From the NCBI RefSeq assembly GCF_023101205.1, contig NZ_CP078078.1, positions 2,046,001-2,110,000 of the forward strand: a stretch of DNA of 64,000 nt, given 5' to 3'. Of the stretch, positions 7,544 to 15,923 are shown in pieces. How positions within the stretch are numbered: the first letter of the stretch is position 1; every line of letters starts with the position of its first letter. The notes under the pieces are model-generated. The model was given only the letters and a program-made list of their open reading frames with translations. It ran no database searches and was not told the DNA's origin. A program made the translations under genes and the position numbers. This stretch comes from Microbacterium aurugineum. GTDB taxonomy: Bacteria; Actinomycetota; Actinomycetes; Actinomycetales; Microbacteriaceae.

Positions 7544-10090
7544 TCAGACCGTGGTGCGCACGGCCTCACGCCGCGAGGACACCCCGAGCTTGCGATAGAT
7601 CGCCCTCTGGTGCGTCTTTACCGTGTTGATCGACACCGCCAGCTCTCGAGCGATCTCGTGCAGCGTCCGCGCGGTCTGCAGCTGTTGGAAGACATCCCGC
7701 TCCCGCTCCGAGAGCGTCTCCACCAGCGAACCGGCGGCATCGTTCGCGAGGCAGCGTCCGATGAAATCCTCGAACTGCGTGCCGAAGTGGACGTGTTCGC
7801 CCAGCAGCTTGCGCACCGCCGTCTCGCGAGGCCCGAAGGGAAGCCGGATGTTCTCGCCGGAAGCGACGGCGACCGCCGCCTCGCACAGATCGTGCGCCTC
7901 GTCGTGATGACCACCCTGCCGGCGCAGCACTGCAGCCGTGATCAGTGTCGCCGACTTCACGTAGGAGATCTCGCTGAACTGACGGAGCGAGCGCAGCATC
8001 TCCAGCGCCGCGGAGTATTCGCCGGCCCGACGCAGGACCCCCGCGAGCGCGACGTTGACGACGGGGAGATCCGGGCACTGGATGTACTTCCTGGCGATCC
8101 GCATCGCCCGATCCTGACGCCCGACCGTCTCCTCGAGCAGAGCGACCGACGACTCCCGGAATGCCGGCCAGGAGATGCCGTGGATCACCTCGAGGGGAAT
8201 GTCCTGGATGCCGATCGCCGCGCGACGGCACGCAGCGACGTCGCCCGTCTCCGCCGCCGCGTAGGCGGTCATCATGCGCGCGACGCTCGTGAAGGATCGG
8301 TCGGAACCCCCGTTGGCGATCACCGTGCCGAACTCCCGGATCGCCTCGGCGAACTCGCCCGACCAGTACGCGACATAGCCCGAGGCCGTCGCTGCGCTCC
8401 CTCCGGCGTACGTGCTCCAGGGAAGGGTGGCGTCCTCGACGTCGTACGCGGCGGCGAGGGACACCCGTGCGTCGGTGAGACGGCCGGCCCACGTCTGACC
8501 GAAGGCGAGATGCCCGAGCGAGCGCTTCGCCAGTTCGCGGTCCCCGGAGGTCTGCGCCTCCCTGGCGGCGACCGAGAAGTACTCCAACGGAATCATCGGG
8601 TTGCCGCGATGACGAATCTCGGTCCAGCCGAGGAGATAGTTGAGCGCCGCGCGATCCCCGAGTTCGGTCGAATCCCCCTCGAGGAGCATCCGGCGCACTC
8701 TGGCGCTCGCCTCAGCGACCTCGGTGCGTTCATCCGCGATGAACAGCCGGGCGATGAGCAGGACCGGGGGTTCCGCTCCCTCGCACGTCCGGGCCACCGT
8801 CGCCTCGGCGCGGCGGAACAGCTCGCGCGCCACACGATGGTCGCCCAACACGTCACTCGCGCAGGCGCGGACGAGGAGGACCTGCGCGTCGTCGGGGGTT
8901 CGATGCAGCATCTCCACCGCCGTGCGCTCGACCTCGGCGGCACTCGTCCCCACGACGAGACCGAGCCAATGGCGCAGCAACGTGTCTCTCGCGGTCACGG
9001 ACTCCCCTGCGCGGAGCGAATGCGCGATCGACGCGATGGGATCAGTCCCCTCGAGCGCGCTCGCCGCACGACGATGGCAGGCGGCGGCGCGTACGGCATC
9101 GAGCCGCACGATCTCCGCGCACTGTCGTGCGAACGAGGCGTGCCAGCGGTACACGACCCCGTGCGAACCGTCGAACCGGTCGAGGAAGAGACCGAGCCGT
9201 ACGCACGTCTCGAGGAGTTCGGCCGCGTCGGGACGCTCCGTGACCGCAGCGGCCAGCCCCGGGGTGAGCTCGCCGCAGACACTCGCGTCGAGCACGAAGT
9301 CGGCCACGTTCGGGGGCAATGCGCCGAGCACATGTTCGCGGACGTAGGCGCCGAGAAAGCCCGAAGCGCTCTGCGCCACGGAGTCCGGTCGAGCCCCACC
9401 GATCATCATCAGGCGGACGGCGATCGGCCAGCCCCTGGTCTCCTCGAAGATCGTGTCGGCGGCGAGACCGTTCGCCGCCGACGCCTGCAGACGCTCCACC
9501 TCCGGCGCCGTGAAGCTGAGGGTCTCCGCGCCCACGAAGGCGTCCGGATGCGTGATCCGATGCCGGGAGAGCGTGACCTCGAGCAGCGTCGTGCCGACGA
9601 GGACGATCCGCAGGTTGTCCGGACCCTGCTCCGCGAGCATGCCGAGGAGACCCCGACGCCAGTCCTCCCCGGCGCGCTGCGCGTCGTCGATGATCAGGTG
9701 CACGCGGTCATCGACGCCCTCGAAGGCGCTGCAGATCTCCTGGTAGGCGTGACTCGGGTCGTCCAGGTCCCGAGAGATGGCCAGCGACCGCCCTACTCTC
9801 TCGGCCCCGACCAGCAGGGCGTGCACGACTCCCTGCGTCAGCCGCGACGGATCGCAGTCGAACGAGCTGAGGCCCAACCAGGCGACCTGCTCGAGCCCGG
9901 AAGCCCAGTCAGCGACGGCGGTGGTCTTGCCGAATCCGCTGGGGGCACTGACCACGACCAGCGAGTCCGCCGCCGCTGCCGCCTCAAGCGCGTCGCTCAC
10001 GCGTTCGCGACGGATGGCGCCTGGTTGCGGTGCCGGCGGTCGGAATCGCACCGTCGGTCCCGGCGTCGTCGAGCGTACGGGGGGCGACAT
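7544..10090 (-). CDS. LAL-type LuxR regulator (MalT-like ATPase with C-terminal HTH)
   Basis: This 848-residue protein has a STAND-type ATPase at the N terminus: Walker A APSGFGKTT at about 49-57 and Walker B VHLIIDDAQ at about 130-138. An alpha-helical TPR-like sensor region of about 500 residues follows. The C-terminal LuxR helix-turn-helix (about 785-845) includes LSERERDVFQQL and the recognition helix SINTVKTHQRAIYRKLGVS. Known LAL proteins such as MalT are ATP- and ligand-dependent activators binding GGGGA(T/G)GA-type boxes. The gene lies centrally among promoters carrying GGGTGA palindromes, so it is the best local candidate for their activator; this is inference. The ATG follows TACCTT by 6 bases (leaderless). 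Its own promoter lacks the palindrome. Confidence 0.88.
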   Translation of the reverse strand: MSPPVRSTTPGPTVRFRPPAPQPGAIRRERVSDALEAAAAADSLVVVSAPSGFGKTTAVADWASGLEQVAWLGLSSFDCDPSRLTQGVVHALLVGAERVGRSLAISRDLDDPSHAYQEICSAFEGVDDRVHLIIDDAQRAGEDWRRGLLGMLAEQGPDNLRIVLVGTTLLEVTLSRHRITHPDAFVGAETLSFTAPEVERLQASAANGLAADTIFEETRGWPIAVRLMMIGGARPDSVAQSASGFLGAYVREHVLGALPPNVADFVLDASVCGELTPGLAAAVTERPDAAELLETCVRLGLFLDRFDGSHGVVYRWHASFARQCAEIVRLDAVRAAACHRRAASALEGTDPIASIAHSLRAGESVTARDTLLRHWLGLVVGTSAAEVERTAVEMLHRTPDDAQVLLVRACASDVLGDHRVARELFRRAEATVARTCEGAEPPVLLIARLFIADERTEVAEASARVRRMLLEGDSTELGDRAALNYLLGWTEIRHRGNPMIPLEYFSVAAREAQTSGDRELAKRSLGHLAFGQTWAGRLTDARVSLAAAYDVEDATLPWSTYAGGSAATASGYVAYWSGEFAEAIREFGTVIANGGSDRSFTSVARMMTAYAAAETGDVAACRRAAIGIQDIPLEVIHGISWPAFRESSVALLEETVGRQDRAMRIARKYIQCPDLPVVNVALAGVLRRAGEYSAALEMLRSLRQFSEISYVKSATLITAAVLRRQGGHHDEAHDLCEAAVAVASGENIRLPFGPRETAVRKLLGEHVHFGTQFEDFIGRCLANDAAGSLVETLSERERDVFQQLQTARTLHEIARELAVSINTVKTHQRAIYRKLGVSSRREAVRTTV

Positions 10091-10096
10091 GGCACC

Positions 10097-10126
10097 AAGG
10101 TACTGGCGTATCGGTTAGCCCTTCAA
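10097..10126 (-). promoter_or_regulatory. Promoter of the LAL regulator gene
   Basis: On the minus strand TTGAAG (10126-10121), an 18-base spacer and TACCTT (10102-10097) form a standard-looking promoter. The ATG is 6 bases beyond the -10. The -35 overlaps the stop codon of the upstream membrane-protein gene, so the two genes are packed without being an obvious operon. Confidence 0.5.
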
Positions 10127-11214
10127 GGTGACTTTCGTCGAGTTCCGCCGTCCGAAGCCTCTCGCTCCGCGTCGCGCTTGAGCGCATCGGCCGTGCGGAT
10201 GAAGAGGATGATCCAGCTGAAGACGACCGTCCCCGCCACCAGCTCGACCGCGGTGAGCGTGTAATAGCCGACGGCGAAGAACACCGAGAGCAGCAGGATC
10301 AGCAGGATGAACACGTAGCCGAGGATGACGAACGTGCGGGAGACACCGGGGATCCATCGCCGGATGGCGACCACGAGCACGGCGTACGCGACGACCATGC
10401 CCGAGGCCACGCCCGTGTGCAGCGCGAAGTGCTGATCGACGGGGAACACGCCGACGAGGCCGAGAAAGATTCCCACGATGACGAGGCACGTCCGCACGGC
10501 GACCACTCCGCGTGGATGCGTGGTTGGGATGCCCCGCGTGGCGTAGCGGGCCAGCGTCGTCACGAGGATGCCGGCGACGATCAACGTCAGATTGAAGGCG
10601 CGCGCCGAAAGATCGTCGGTCATACCGAGGGCACTCAGATTCTCCTTCCACCACTGCGGATCGCTCGCGGTGAGCATGCTCGCGAGGACTCCGAGCACGA
10701 GGAACACGGCGAGCACCGTCGCCAACAGCTGCAGATCGAGGTGGGTCGCGGAGTAGTAGGTCACGTACGCGGTGAGCGCCGCGGCGGCTCCGGCCAGCAT
10801 CAGCACGGGTATCGGATACACCACGGCTCCGAGGAGCCCCTGCTCCATGATCGTCGCCGCGAGCGTCCATCCGAGCAGCGCGATCATGGCATGGGCGAAC
10901 GCGAAAGCCGCGATGTCGATGATGTCGAGCACGCCGAGCCGCTTCTCCCGCGCGGGATCGGCGGCAATGATCCGCCCCAGCACGAAGACGACGATCGCCG
11001 TGACTGCCGACATCAGTGCGACGAACTGGCCGAGCGAGTCGGGGCCGGAGATCGGCGCTGAGCGCAGACCGAAGACGGGGAGGGCGACGAGTGCCGCGAG
11101 GATGAAGGCGAAGATCGAGATCTGGAGCCCGATGGCCTCCCGCGCACGCTCTCTCGTCGCTCCGCGCGAGCGTGCGGCCGTCAGCAGATCCGGCGTCGGC
11201 GGAGTCGTGGACAT
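10123..11214 (-). CDS. Polytopic membrane protein, DUF998-like
   Basis: This 363-residue protein has about ten predicted transmembrane helices. After helix 6 there is a WWKENLSALGMTDD segment resembling the conserved loop of DUF998-type membrane proteins, which is why I suggest that family. The C-terminal tail is short and basic. No transport or catalytic motif is recognisable. The start at 11214 was chosen because GACACT (11226-11221) lies 6 bases before the ATG, with palindrome e at the expected distance behind it. The frame stays open far upstream but cannot be coding there, because it runs antisense through the mscS gene. Confidence 0.7.
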   Translation of the reverse strand: MSTTPPTPDLLTAARSRGATRERAREAIGLQISIFAFILAALVALPVFGLRSAPISGPDSLGQFVALMSAVTAIVVFVLGRIIAADPAREKRLGVLDIIDIAAFAFAHAMIALLGWTLAATIMEQGLLGAVVYPIPVLMLAGAAAALTAYVTYYSATHLDLQLLATVLAVFLVLGVLASMLTASDPQWWKENLSALGMTDDLSARAFNLTLIVAGILVTTLARYATRGIPTTHPRGVVAVRTCLVIVGIFLGLVGVFPVDQHFALHTGVASGMVVAYAVLVVAIRRWIPGVSRTFVILGYVFILLILLLSVFFAVGYYTLTAVELVAGTVVFSWIILFIRTADALKRDAEREASDGGTRRKSP

Positions 11215-11220
11215 GGGCCC

Positions 11221-11311
11221 AGTGTCCCGGCGGTCACACGCCACCGCACCGCCGGGCTCACCCGCGCGGGGTGACCGCGGCGCACGCGCTGCGACCGGGT
11301 CGGCGCATCCT
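11221..11311. promoter_or_regulatory. Shared bidirectional GGGTGA palindrome (site e) with divergent -10 elements
   Basis: Perfect palindrome TCACCC (11258-11263), GCGCG, GGGTGA (11269-11274). Leftward, GACACT (11226-11221) lies 31 bases away. Rightward, CATCCT (11306-11311) also lies 31 bases away. Each is followed by an ATG 6 bases later (11214 leftward; 11318 rightward, a short ORF). One site therefore appears to serve both directions with identical geometry. Confidence 0.6.
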
Positions 11312-11317
11312 TGTCGC

Positions 11318-11362
11318 ATGAGGCGGATGACCCGGACGAGCCCGAAGGAGCCGCGATCGTGA
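11318..11362 (+). CDS. Leaderless 14-codon upstream ORF overlapping the mscS start
   Basis: An ATG placed exactly 6 bases after the CATCCT hexamer opens a 14-codon ORF (MRRMTRTSPKEPRS). Its TGA overlaps the mscS start codon as GTGA. The predicted peptide is very basic. The arrangement suggests that ribosomes load at the leaderless ATG and re-initiate at mscS, whose own Shine-Dalgarno sequence (GAAGGAG) lies inside this ORF. Whether the peptide itself matters is unknown. A second case is at 23888. Confidence 0.4.
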   Translation: MRRMTRTSPKEPRS

Positions 11363-12192
11363 CTCTGGAGGACCTGTTCCCCGACGGCCTCTCCGCCCTG
11401 CAGATCGGGCTGGCGGTGCTGTCGGTGCTCGTCGGGTGGCTGCTGTCGCGGTTCGCGCGCAAAGGCGTTCTGAAGCTCACGACCCGGACACCCGGCATCT
11501 CGGACTCCGTGGCGCAGCTCGCCGCGCGATTCACCCAGTACGCACTGCTCCTGGTCGGCATCGGGGTCGGCCTGGCCTTCCTCGGCGCGAATGTGCAGCC
11601 GCTGCTGGCGATGACGGCCATCGCGGTCGTCGTCCTGATCCTGGTGCTGCGAGGTGTCGCGGACAACTTCGCGGCGGGCGTCCTGATCCAGTCCCGCCAG
11701 TCGGTGAAGATCGGCGAGGAGATCGCGATCGACGGCCCGGACGGGGAGATCCGCGGCAAGGTGCAGGAGCTCAACGGACGCGCGGTGATCCTCACCACGG
11801 TGGACGGGCGCACGGTGCACGTGCCCAATGCCGCGCTGCTCACCGGCGTGCTCGTGAACAACTCCCGACACGGGGCGCGTCGAAGCGCGCTGGAAGTCAG
11901 GATCGCGCGGTCCGACGACCTCGACCTGGACGAGGTGATCGGGATCATCACCGACGCGGCGGCCACCGTCGACGGTGTGCACACGCGCGAGCGCCCGGGT
12001 GTGCGCATCAGCTCAGTCTCCCCGACCCGATGGATGCTGGAACTCCAGGTCTGGCATCACCCCCTGCACGGCGCCACCGTCGTCTCCGACACCGTGCGCG
12101 CAGTCGCCGAGGCACTGGAAGCGGCCGGCCTGCGCAGCGTGGTGGCGCCGGAGCAGAGCACGCCGCCCCTCGTCCCGCCCGAGCCGTACTGA
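11359..12192 (+). CDS. MscS-family mechanosensitive ion channel
   Basis: This 277-residue protein has three N-terminal transmembrane helices (about 10-27, 50-70 and 73-98). The third runs into the MscS beta-domain: LRGVADNFAAGVLIQSRQSV, then the KIGEEIAIDGPDGEIRGKV strand and VHVPNAALLTGVLVNNSR, the usual P-N signature. A C-terminal alpha/beta domain ends near residue 265. Family members release solutes on hypo-osmotic shock. The GTG start has GAAGGAG 8 bases upstream and overlaps the stop of a short leaderless ORF. The next gene (AI-2E copy 2) starts 73 bases downstream, apparently from its own promoter. Confidence 0.85.
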   Translation: MTLEDLFPDGLSALQIGLAVLSVLVGWLLSRFARKGVLKLTTRTPGISDSVAQLAARFTQYALLLVGIGVGLAFLGANVQPLLAMTAIAVVVLILVLRGVADNFAAGVLIQSRQSVKIGEEIAIDGPDGEIRGKVQELNGRAVILTTVDGRTVHVPNAALLTGVLVNNSRHGARRSALEVRIARSDDLDLDEVIGIITDAAATVDGVHTRERPGVRISSVSPTRWMLELQVWHHPLHGATVVSDTVRAVAEALEAAGLRSVVAPEQSTPPLVPPEPY

Positions 12193-12265
12193 GCGCCGGC
12201 ATCCGTCCGCGGTGCCATCCGCGAGGCGAGCGCGATCACCCGCGAGCGACGGCTACGCTGGCCGC

Positions 12266-13408
12266 GTGACCACCTCATCACCGCCCGGGGGCTCCGGCGA
12301 TCGGATGCTCTCCCCCAGTCTTCGAGTGCTCCTGGTACTCGCGGCGAGCGTGGTCACGCTGGCGGGCGTGTACTTCGTGCGCGACATCTTCGGACCGCTG
12401 GCTCTCGCGATCGTGATCGTGATCATCTGCGAACCCCTCCGTCGCCCGCTCGACCGCCGCGAATGGCCACGGTGGGCGAGCACGACCGCCGTCATCGTCG
12501 TCGCCTACCTGATCCTCCTGGCGATGGGCGCCCTGCTCTGGCTCGCCGGTACACAGTTCGCACGGCTCGTCGGCGATCTCGTCTCGGAGGGAGGCCTGGC
12601 GAACACCGCCGACGAGTTCATCGCCTGGCTGCAGGCCCTGGGCCTGGACGAGCAGGCCTCGGATGCGGCAGCCTCCGTGCTGGATCCCACCACTCTGCTG
12701 GGCCTCGTGCGCAGCATCGGCGGCACCGTGCTCAGCGTCGCGACCGCGCTGTTCTTCGTCTGCGCCTACATCATCTTCATGGCGGCCGACGCGGCACGAT
12801 ACCGGCAGGCGCCCGAACTCTTCGGCGCTTCGAAGGGTGCGGTGATCGCGCGCATCACCCACCTCAGTTCCGGAATCCGTCGCTACTACATCGTCAACGC
12901 CACCTTCGGCGCCATCGTCGCGATCATCGATGGCCTGGCGCTGTGGTGGATGGGCGTTCCCGCACCCGTCGTCTGGGCGATCCTCGCGTTCGTGACGAAC
13001 TTCATCCCGAACATCGGATTCGTCCTCGGACTCGTCCCCCCGGCGATCCTCGCGTACGCGGTCGGCGGCTGGCCGCTCCTCCTCGGTGTGGTCGTCGTGT
13101 ACTGCGTCGTGAACGTGGTGCTCCAGGTTCTCGTGCAGCCGAAGTTCGTCAGCGACGCGGTCGACCTCAGCCTCACGCTCAGCTTCTTCTCGGTGATCTT
13201 CTGGACGTTCATCATCGGGCCCCTCGGCGCGATCCTCTCGATCCCGCTCACCCTGCTGGCACGCGCACTCGTGCTCGAAGGCGATCCGGGGACCACCTGG
13301 GTGCGCTGGCTGTCCGGGGATCGCACGGCCGTGCCCACGATTCCGGACCCGGAGCCGGACCCCCAGCCCCGAGGCCGTCTGCGGCGACGGATTCGACGCA
13401 GCGTCTGA
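12266..13408 (+). CDS. AI-2E-family transporter (copy 2)
   Basis: This 380-residue membrane protein has eight predicted helices in the AI-2E/UPF0118 order. The C-terminal half contains FVTNFIPNIGFVLGLVPPAI and VQPKFVSDAVDLSLTLSFFS, both family landmarks. An Arg/Pro-rich tail of about 40 residues is cytoplasmic. It is only distantly similar to copy 1 at 5394-6521. The GTG at 12266 follows TACGCT (12254-12259) by 6 bases and is therefore probably leaderless. A TCACCC half-site at 12236-12241 is too close to this -10 to fit the regional palindrome geometry, so I do not count it as a regulon member. Confidence 0.8.
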   Translation: MTTSSPPGGSGDRMLSPSLRVLLVLAASVVTLAGVYFVRDIFGPLALAIVIVIICEPLRRPLDRREWPRWASTTAVIVVAYLILLAMGALLWLAGTQFARLVGDLVSEGGLANTADEFIAWLQALGLDEQASDAAASVLDPTTLLGLVRSIGGTVLSVATALFFVCAYIIFMAADAARYRQAPELFGASKGAVIARITHLSSGIRRYYIVNATFGAIVAIIDGLALWWMGVPAPVVWAILAFVTNFIPNIGFVLGLVPPAILAYAVGGWPLLLGVVVVYCVVNVVLQVLVQPKFVSDAVDLSLTLSFFSVIFWTFIIGPLGAILSIPLTLLARALVLEGDPGTTWVRWLSGDRTAVPTIPDPEPDPQPRGRLRRRIRRSV

Positions 13409-13440
13409 CCTCCCGCGCCCCGATCCGCTCCGGCGGAGTA

Positions 13441-13494
13441 TCACCCGGGGGAGGTTAGGCCCTGGTGGCCGCCGTCTTCCCGGACTGGAATGGT
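13441..13494 (+). promoter_or_regulatory. Degenerate palindrome (site f) upstream of sulP-GAP operon
   Basis: TCACCC (13441-13446), 5-base spacer, AGGTTA (13452-13457, two mismatches to GGGTGA). A weak -10-like AATGGT follows after 31 bases (13489-13494). The geometry matches the other sites; the half-site nearer the gene is the degenerate one. Confidence 0.4.
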
Positions 13495-13536
13495 GGACGC
13501 GAACGCGCCCGACCGGGTGCGACTGAGGGAGGCGAC

Positions 13537-15216
13537 GTGCAACGACCACTCGCGGGGCTCACCGGGCGGAACTTCGTGACCGAGCTGACCGCGGGTGTGA
13601 CACTGCTCGCGATCGCCATCCCTCTGAACATCGGCTACGCGCAGATCGCCGGTCTCCCGCCGACCGCGGGGCTCTACGCCCTCGTGGTGCCGACGATCGT
13701 GTATGCCCTGGTCGTCTCCTCACGCCAGCTCGTCGCGTCTCCGGATGCCGCGGCCGCCGCGCTCGTCGCCTCGTCGATCGGTGGTCTGGCCGCCGCGGGC
13801 AGCGCCGACTACGCCACCCTGGCGCTCGCGCAGGCGATCATCTGCGGGGTGATGTTCGTGCTTCTGGCCGTGTTCAAGCTCGGCTTCCTGGCGAACTTCC
13901 TGTCGAAGCCGATCCTCGTCGGCTTCGTGGGCGGCCTCGCGCTCGACATCATGGTGAGCCAGGTGGCGAAGATGCTGGGCGTCAAGATCGACTCCGGGAA
14001 GGAGTTCACCGGCAAGATCGCCGATCTCGTGGGAGGCTTCACGACCCTCAACGGCTGGGCCGTCCTGATCTCCGTCTGCTCGGTGGCCGTCCTGCTGCTG
14101 GGGCGCCGCTTCCTGCGCGCGGTCCCGTGGGCGCTGATCGTGCTGGTCGTGACCACGCTCATGGTCGTCCTGACCGGCCTCGATCAGCGAGGGGTGGATG
14201 TGCTCGGTGAGGTTCCCGCGGGGCCGCCGGTGCTGACCTGGCCCCTGATCGACTGGTCGCTGTGGCTCGCGCTGGTGCCCTCCGCGATCGCGCTCACGCT
14301 GGTGACGACGGCGGAGGGTCTGCTCGTCTCCCGCTCCTATTCCGAGAAACACGGCTATCCGTTCCGCGCGAACCGTGACCTGTTCGCGTTCGGCATCTCC
14401 AACATCGCCGCGGGGGCGCAGGGCAGCTTCGCGGTGGGCTCCTCGACCTCCCGCACCGCGGCGATGGATCAGGCCGGATCCCGCACACAGTTCCCCGCTC
14501 TGATCCTCGCGGCGGGAACCCTGCTGCTCCTCCTGTTCGGCACGGCGCTGTTGGCAGACATCCCCTCCCCCGCGATCGGCGCGATCGTGGGCGTGGCCAT
14601 CATCCCGCTTCTCGGCGTGCGCGACTTCATCGATCTGTGGCGCAAGGATCGGTTCGAGTTCCTCATCGGGGCGACCTGCTTCCTCACCACGCTCTTCGTC
14701 GGTTCGATCGCGGGCATCCTGGTCGCCTTCGTGCTCGCGCTCATCAACCTCGCCAAGCGCGCCTCGCATCCGGCGATCGATGTCCTGGAATCCAGCGGCG
14801 ACCCCGGCGAGTCCCTGCTCGAAGACGCCCCCGCGGGGAACGTCACCGCCCCGGGAGTGATCGTGATCCGTCTCGCGGCCCCCCTGTTCTTCGCGAACGG
14901 CGCCGTCTTCTCCACCGCGGTGAAGGAGGCGATCCGCTCGGCCGGAACGGACTCGGTCCACCACCTCGTCGTCGACATGGAGGCCGTGACCGATGTGGAC
15001 GTCACCGGAGCGGAGTCCTTCACCGCGCTCAAGGAATGGCTCGCGTCGCAATCCATCTCGCTCGCGTACAGCCGAGTCCGCCCCAAGACGCTGCACCGTC
15101 TCACCAGCCTCGGGTTGCTCGACACGGAAGAGGTCTTCTCGACCAACCGCGCCGCGATCAGCCACCTGGCCCCGCCGTCGGCGGAGCCCACGTCCTCAAG
15201 GAAAGCAGGTCACTGA
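13537..15216 (+). CDS. SulP-family anion transporter with STAS domain (copy 1)
   Basis: This 559-residue protein has ten to twelve helices of the SulP/SLC26 transporter core (about 10-430), including GYAQIAGLPPTAGLYALVVP near the N terminus and GSSTSRTAAMDQAGSRTQF in the middle. A C-terminal STAS domain (about 440-545) has the IRLAAPLFFANGAVF and VDMEAVTDVDVTGAESF signatures. Such proteins move sulfate, bicarbonate or dicarboxylates; the substrate is unknown. The GTG was chosen for the GAGGGAGG sequence just before it. Its stop overlaps the start of the GAP-family gene by one base, so they form an operon. A second SulP gene lies convergently at 15924-17594. Confidence 0.85.
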   Translation: MQRPLAGLTGRNFVTELTAGVTLLAIAIPLNIGYAQIAGLPPTAGLYALVVPTIVYALVVSSRQLVASPDAAAAALVASSIGGLAAAGSADYATLALAQAIICGVMFVLLAVFKLGFLANFLSKPILVGFVGGLALDIMVSQVAKMLGVKIDSGKEFTGKIADLVGGFTTLNGWAVLISVCSVAVLLLGRRFLRAVPWALIVLVVTTLMVVLTGLDQRGVDVLGEVPAGPPVLTWPLIDWSLWLALVPSAIALTLVTTAEGLLVSRSYSEKHGYPFRANRDLFAFGISNIAAGAQGSFAVGSSTSRTAAMDQAGSRTQFPALILAAGTLLLLLFGTALLADIPSPAIGAIVGVAIIPLLGVRDFIDLWRKDRFEFLIGATCFLTTLFVGSIAGILVAFVLALINLAKRASHPAIDVLESSGDPGESLLEDAPAGNVTAPGVIVIRLAAPLFFANGAVFSTAVKEAIRSAGTDSVHHLVVDMEAVTDVDVTGAESFTALKEWLASQSISLAYSRVRPKTLHRLTSLGLLDTEEVFSTNRAAISHLAPPSAEPTSSRKAGH

Positions 15217-15887
15217 TGGGCACCGTCATCGGAGAGATCCTCCCGCTCGCCCTCGGCGTGGCGATCAGCCCGATCCCGATCATCGCGGCGATCCTCATGC
15301 TGCTCTCGCCGAAGGCCCGCGTCACGAGTGTGGGCTTCCTGCTCGGGTGGGTGATCGGCATCGTCGTGGCGGTGACGGTCTTCACGCTGCTGTTCGCCAT
15401 CCTCCCGGAGGAGGACCCGGACGCTTCCCGTCCGATCCGCGGCGTCGTGCAGCTCCTGCTCGGGGTGCTCCTCTTCGTGCTCGCGTTCGGACAGTGGCGC
15501 AAACGTCCGAAAGCGGGCGAAGAGGCGGCCCTGCCGAAGTGGATGAAGGCGATCGACACGATCACCTTCCCGGTCGCCTTCGGACTCGGCTTCCTGCTTT
15601 CTGCGGTCAATCCGAAGAATCTCATCATGGCGGCCGGCTCCGGCACCGACATCGGCGCTGCGGCTCTTCCCGTCGGCTCGACGGTCCTCGTGGTGGTCGT
15701 CTACACGCTCATCGCGGCCTCGACGGTGCTCGTCCCGGTGATCGGCTACCTCATCGCGGCAGACCGGCTTCGAGCGCCTCTGAACGCCCTGCGCGGCTGG
15801 CTCGCCACCGAGAACGCGGTCATCATGGCGGTGCTCCTCCTGGTGATCGGGATGTCGATGGTCGGAAAGGGCATCGGCAGTTTCTGA
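15216..15887 (+). CDS. GAP-family (Sap-like) membrane protein
   Basis: This 223-residue protein has six predicted helices of the GAP/Sap family (related to the LysE-like fold): an N-terminal ALGVAISPIPIIAAILMLLS, a central cytoplasmic loop and FLLSAVNPKNLIMAAGSGTDIG, whose NPKN is typical. Mycobacterial members take part in glycolipid export; the role here is unknown. Its ATG overlaps the stop of the sulP gene, so the two proteins are probably made together. AAGGAAAGCAGG provides the ribosome binding site. Confidence 0.75.
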   Translation: MGTVIGEILPLALGVAISPIPIIAAILMLLSPKARVTSVGFLLGWVIGIVVAVTVFTLLFAILPEEDPDASRPIRGVVQLLLGVLLFVLAFGQWRKRPKAGEEAALPKWMKAIDTITFPVAFGLGFLLSAVNPKNLIMAAGSGTDIGAAALPVGSTVLVVVVYTLIAASTVLVPVIGYLIAADRLRAPLNALRGWLATENAVIMAVLLLVIGMSMVGKGIGSF

Positions 15888-15923
15888 CCGATGTCCCGCA
15901 CCAGGCGAACGTGAGACCGACGG

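Noticed and set aside
7610..10264. 884-codon plus-strand open frame antisense to the LAL regulator
   Set aside because: Composition is typical of a GC-rich shadow frame with no recognisable domain; the minus-strand protein has clear ATPase and LuxR motifs.
10123..11982. Long minus-strand open frame of 619 codons covering mscS
   Set aside because: The upstream part runs antisense through mscS and is Arg/Asp/His-rich as expected for a GC-rich shadow frame; the real start is the leaderless ATG at 11214.
12236..12252. TCACCC upstream of the second AI-2E gene as a regulon site
   Set aside because: The second half is CGACGG, and the site lies only 12 bases before the TACGCT -10, so neither sequence nor spacing fits.
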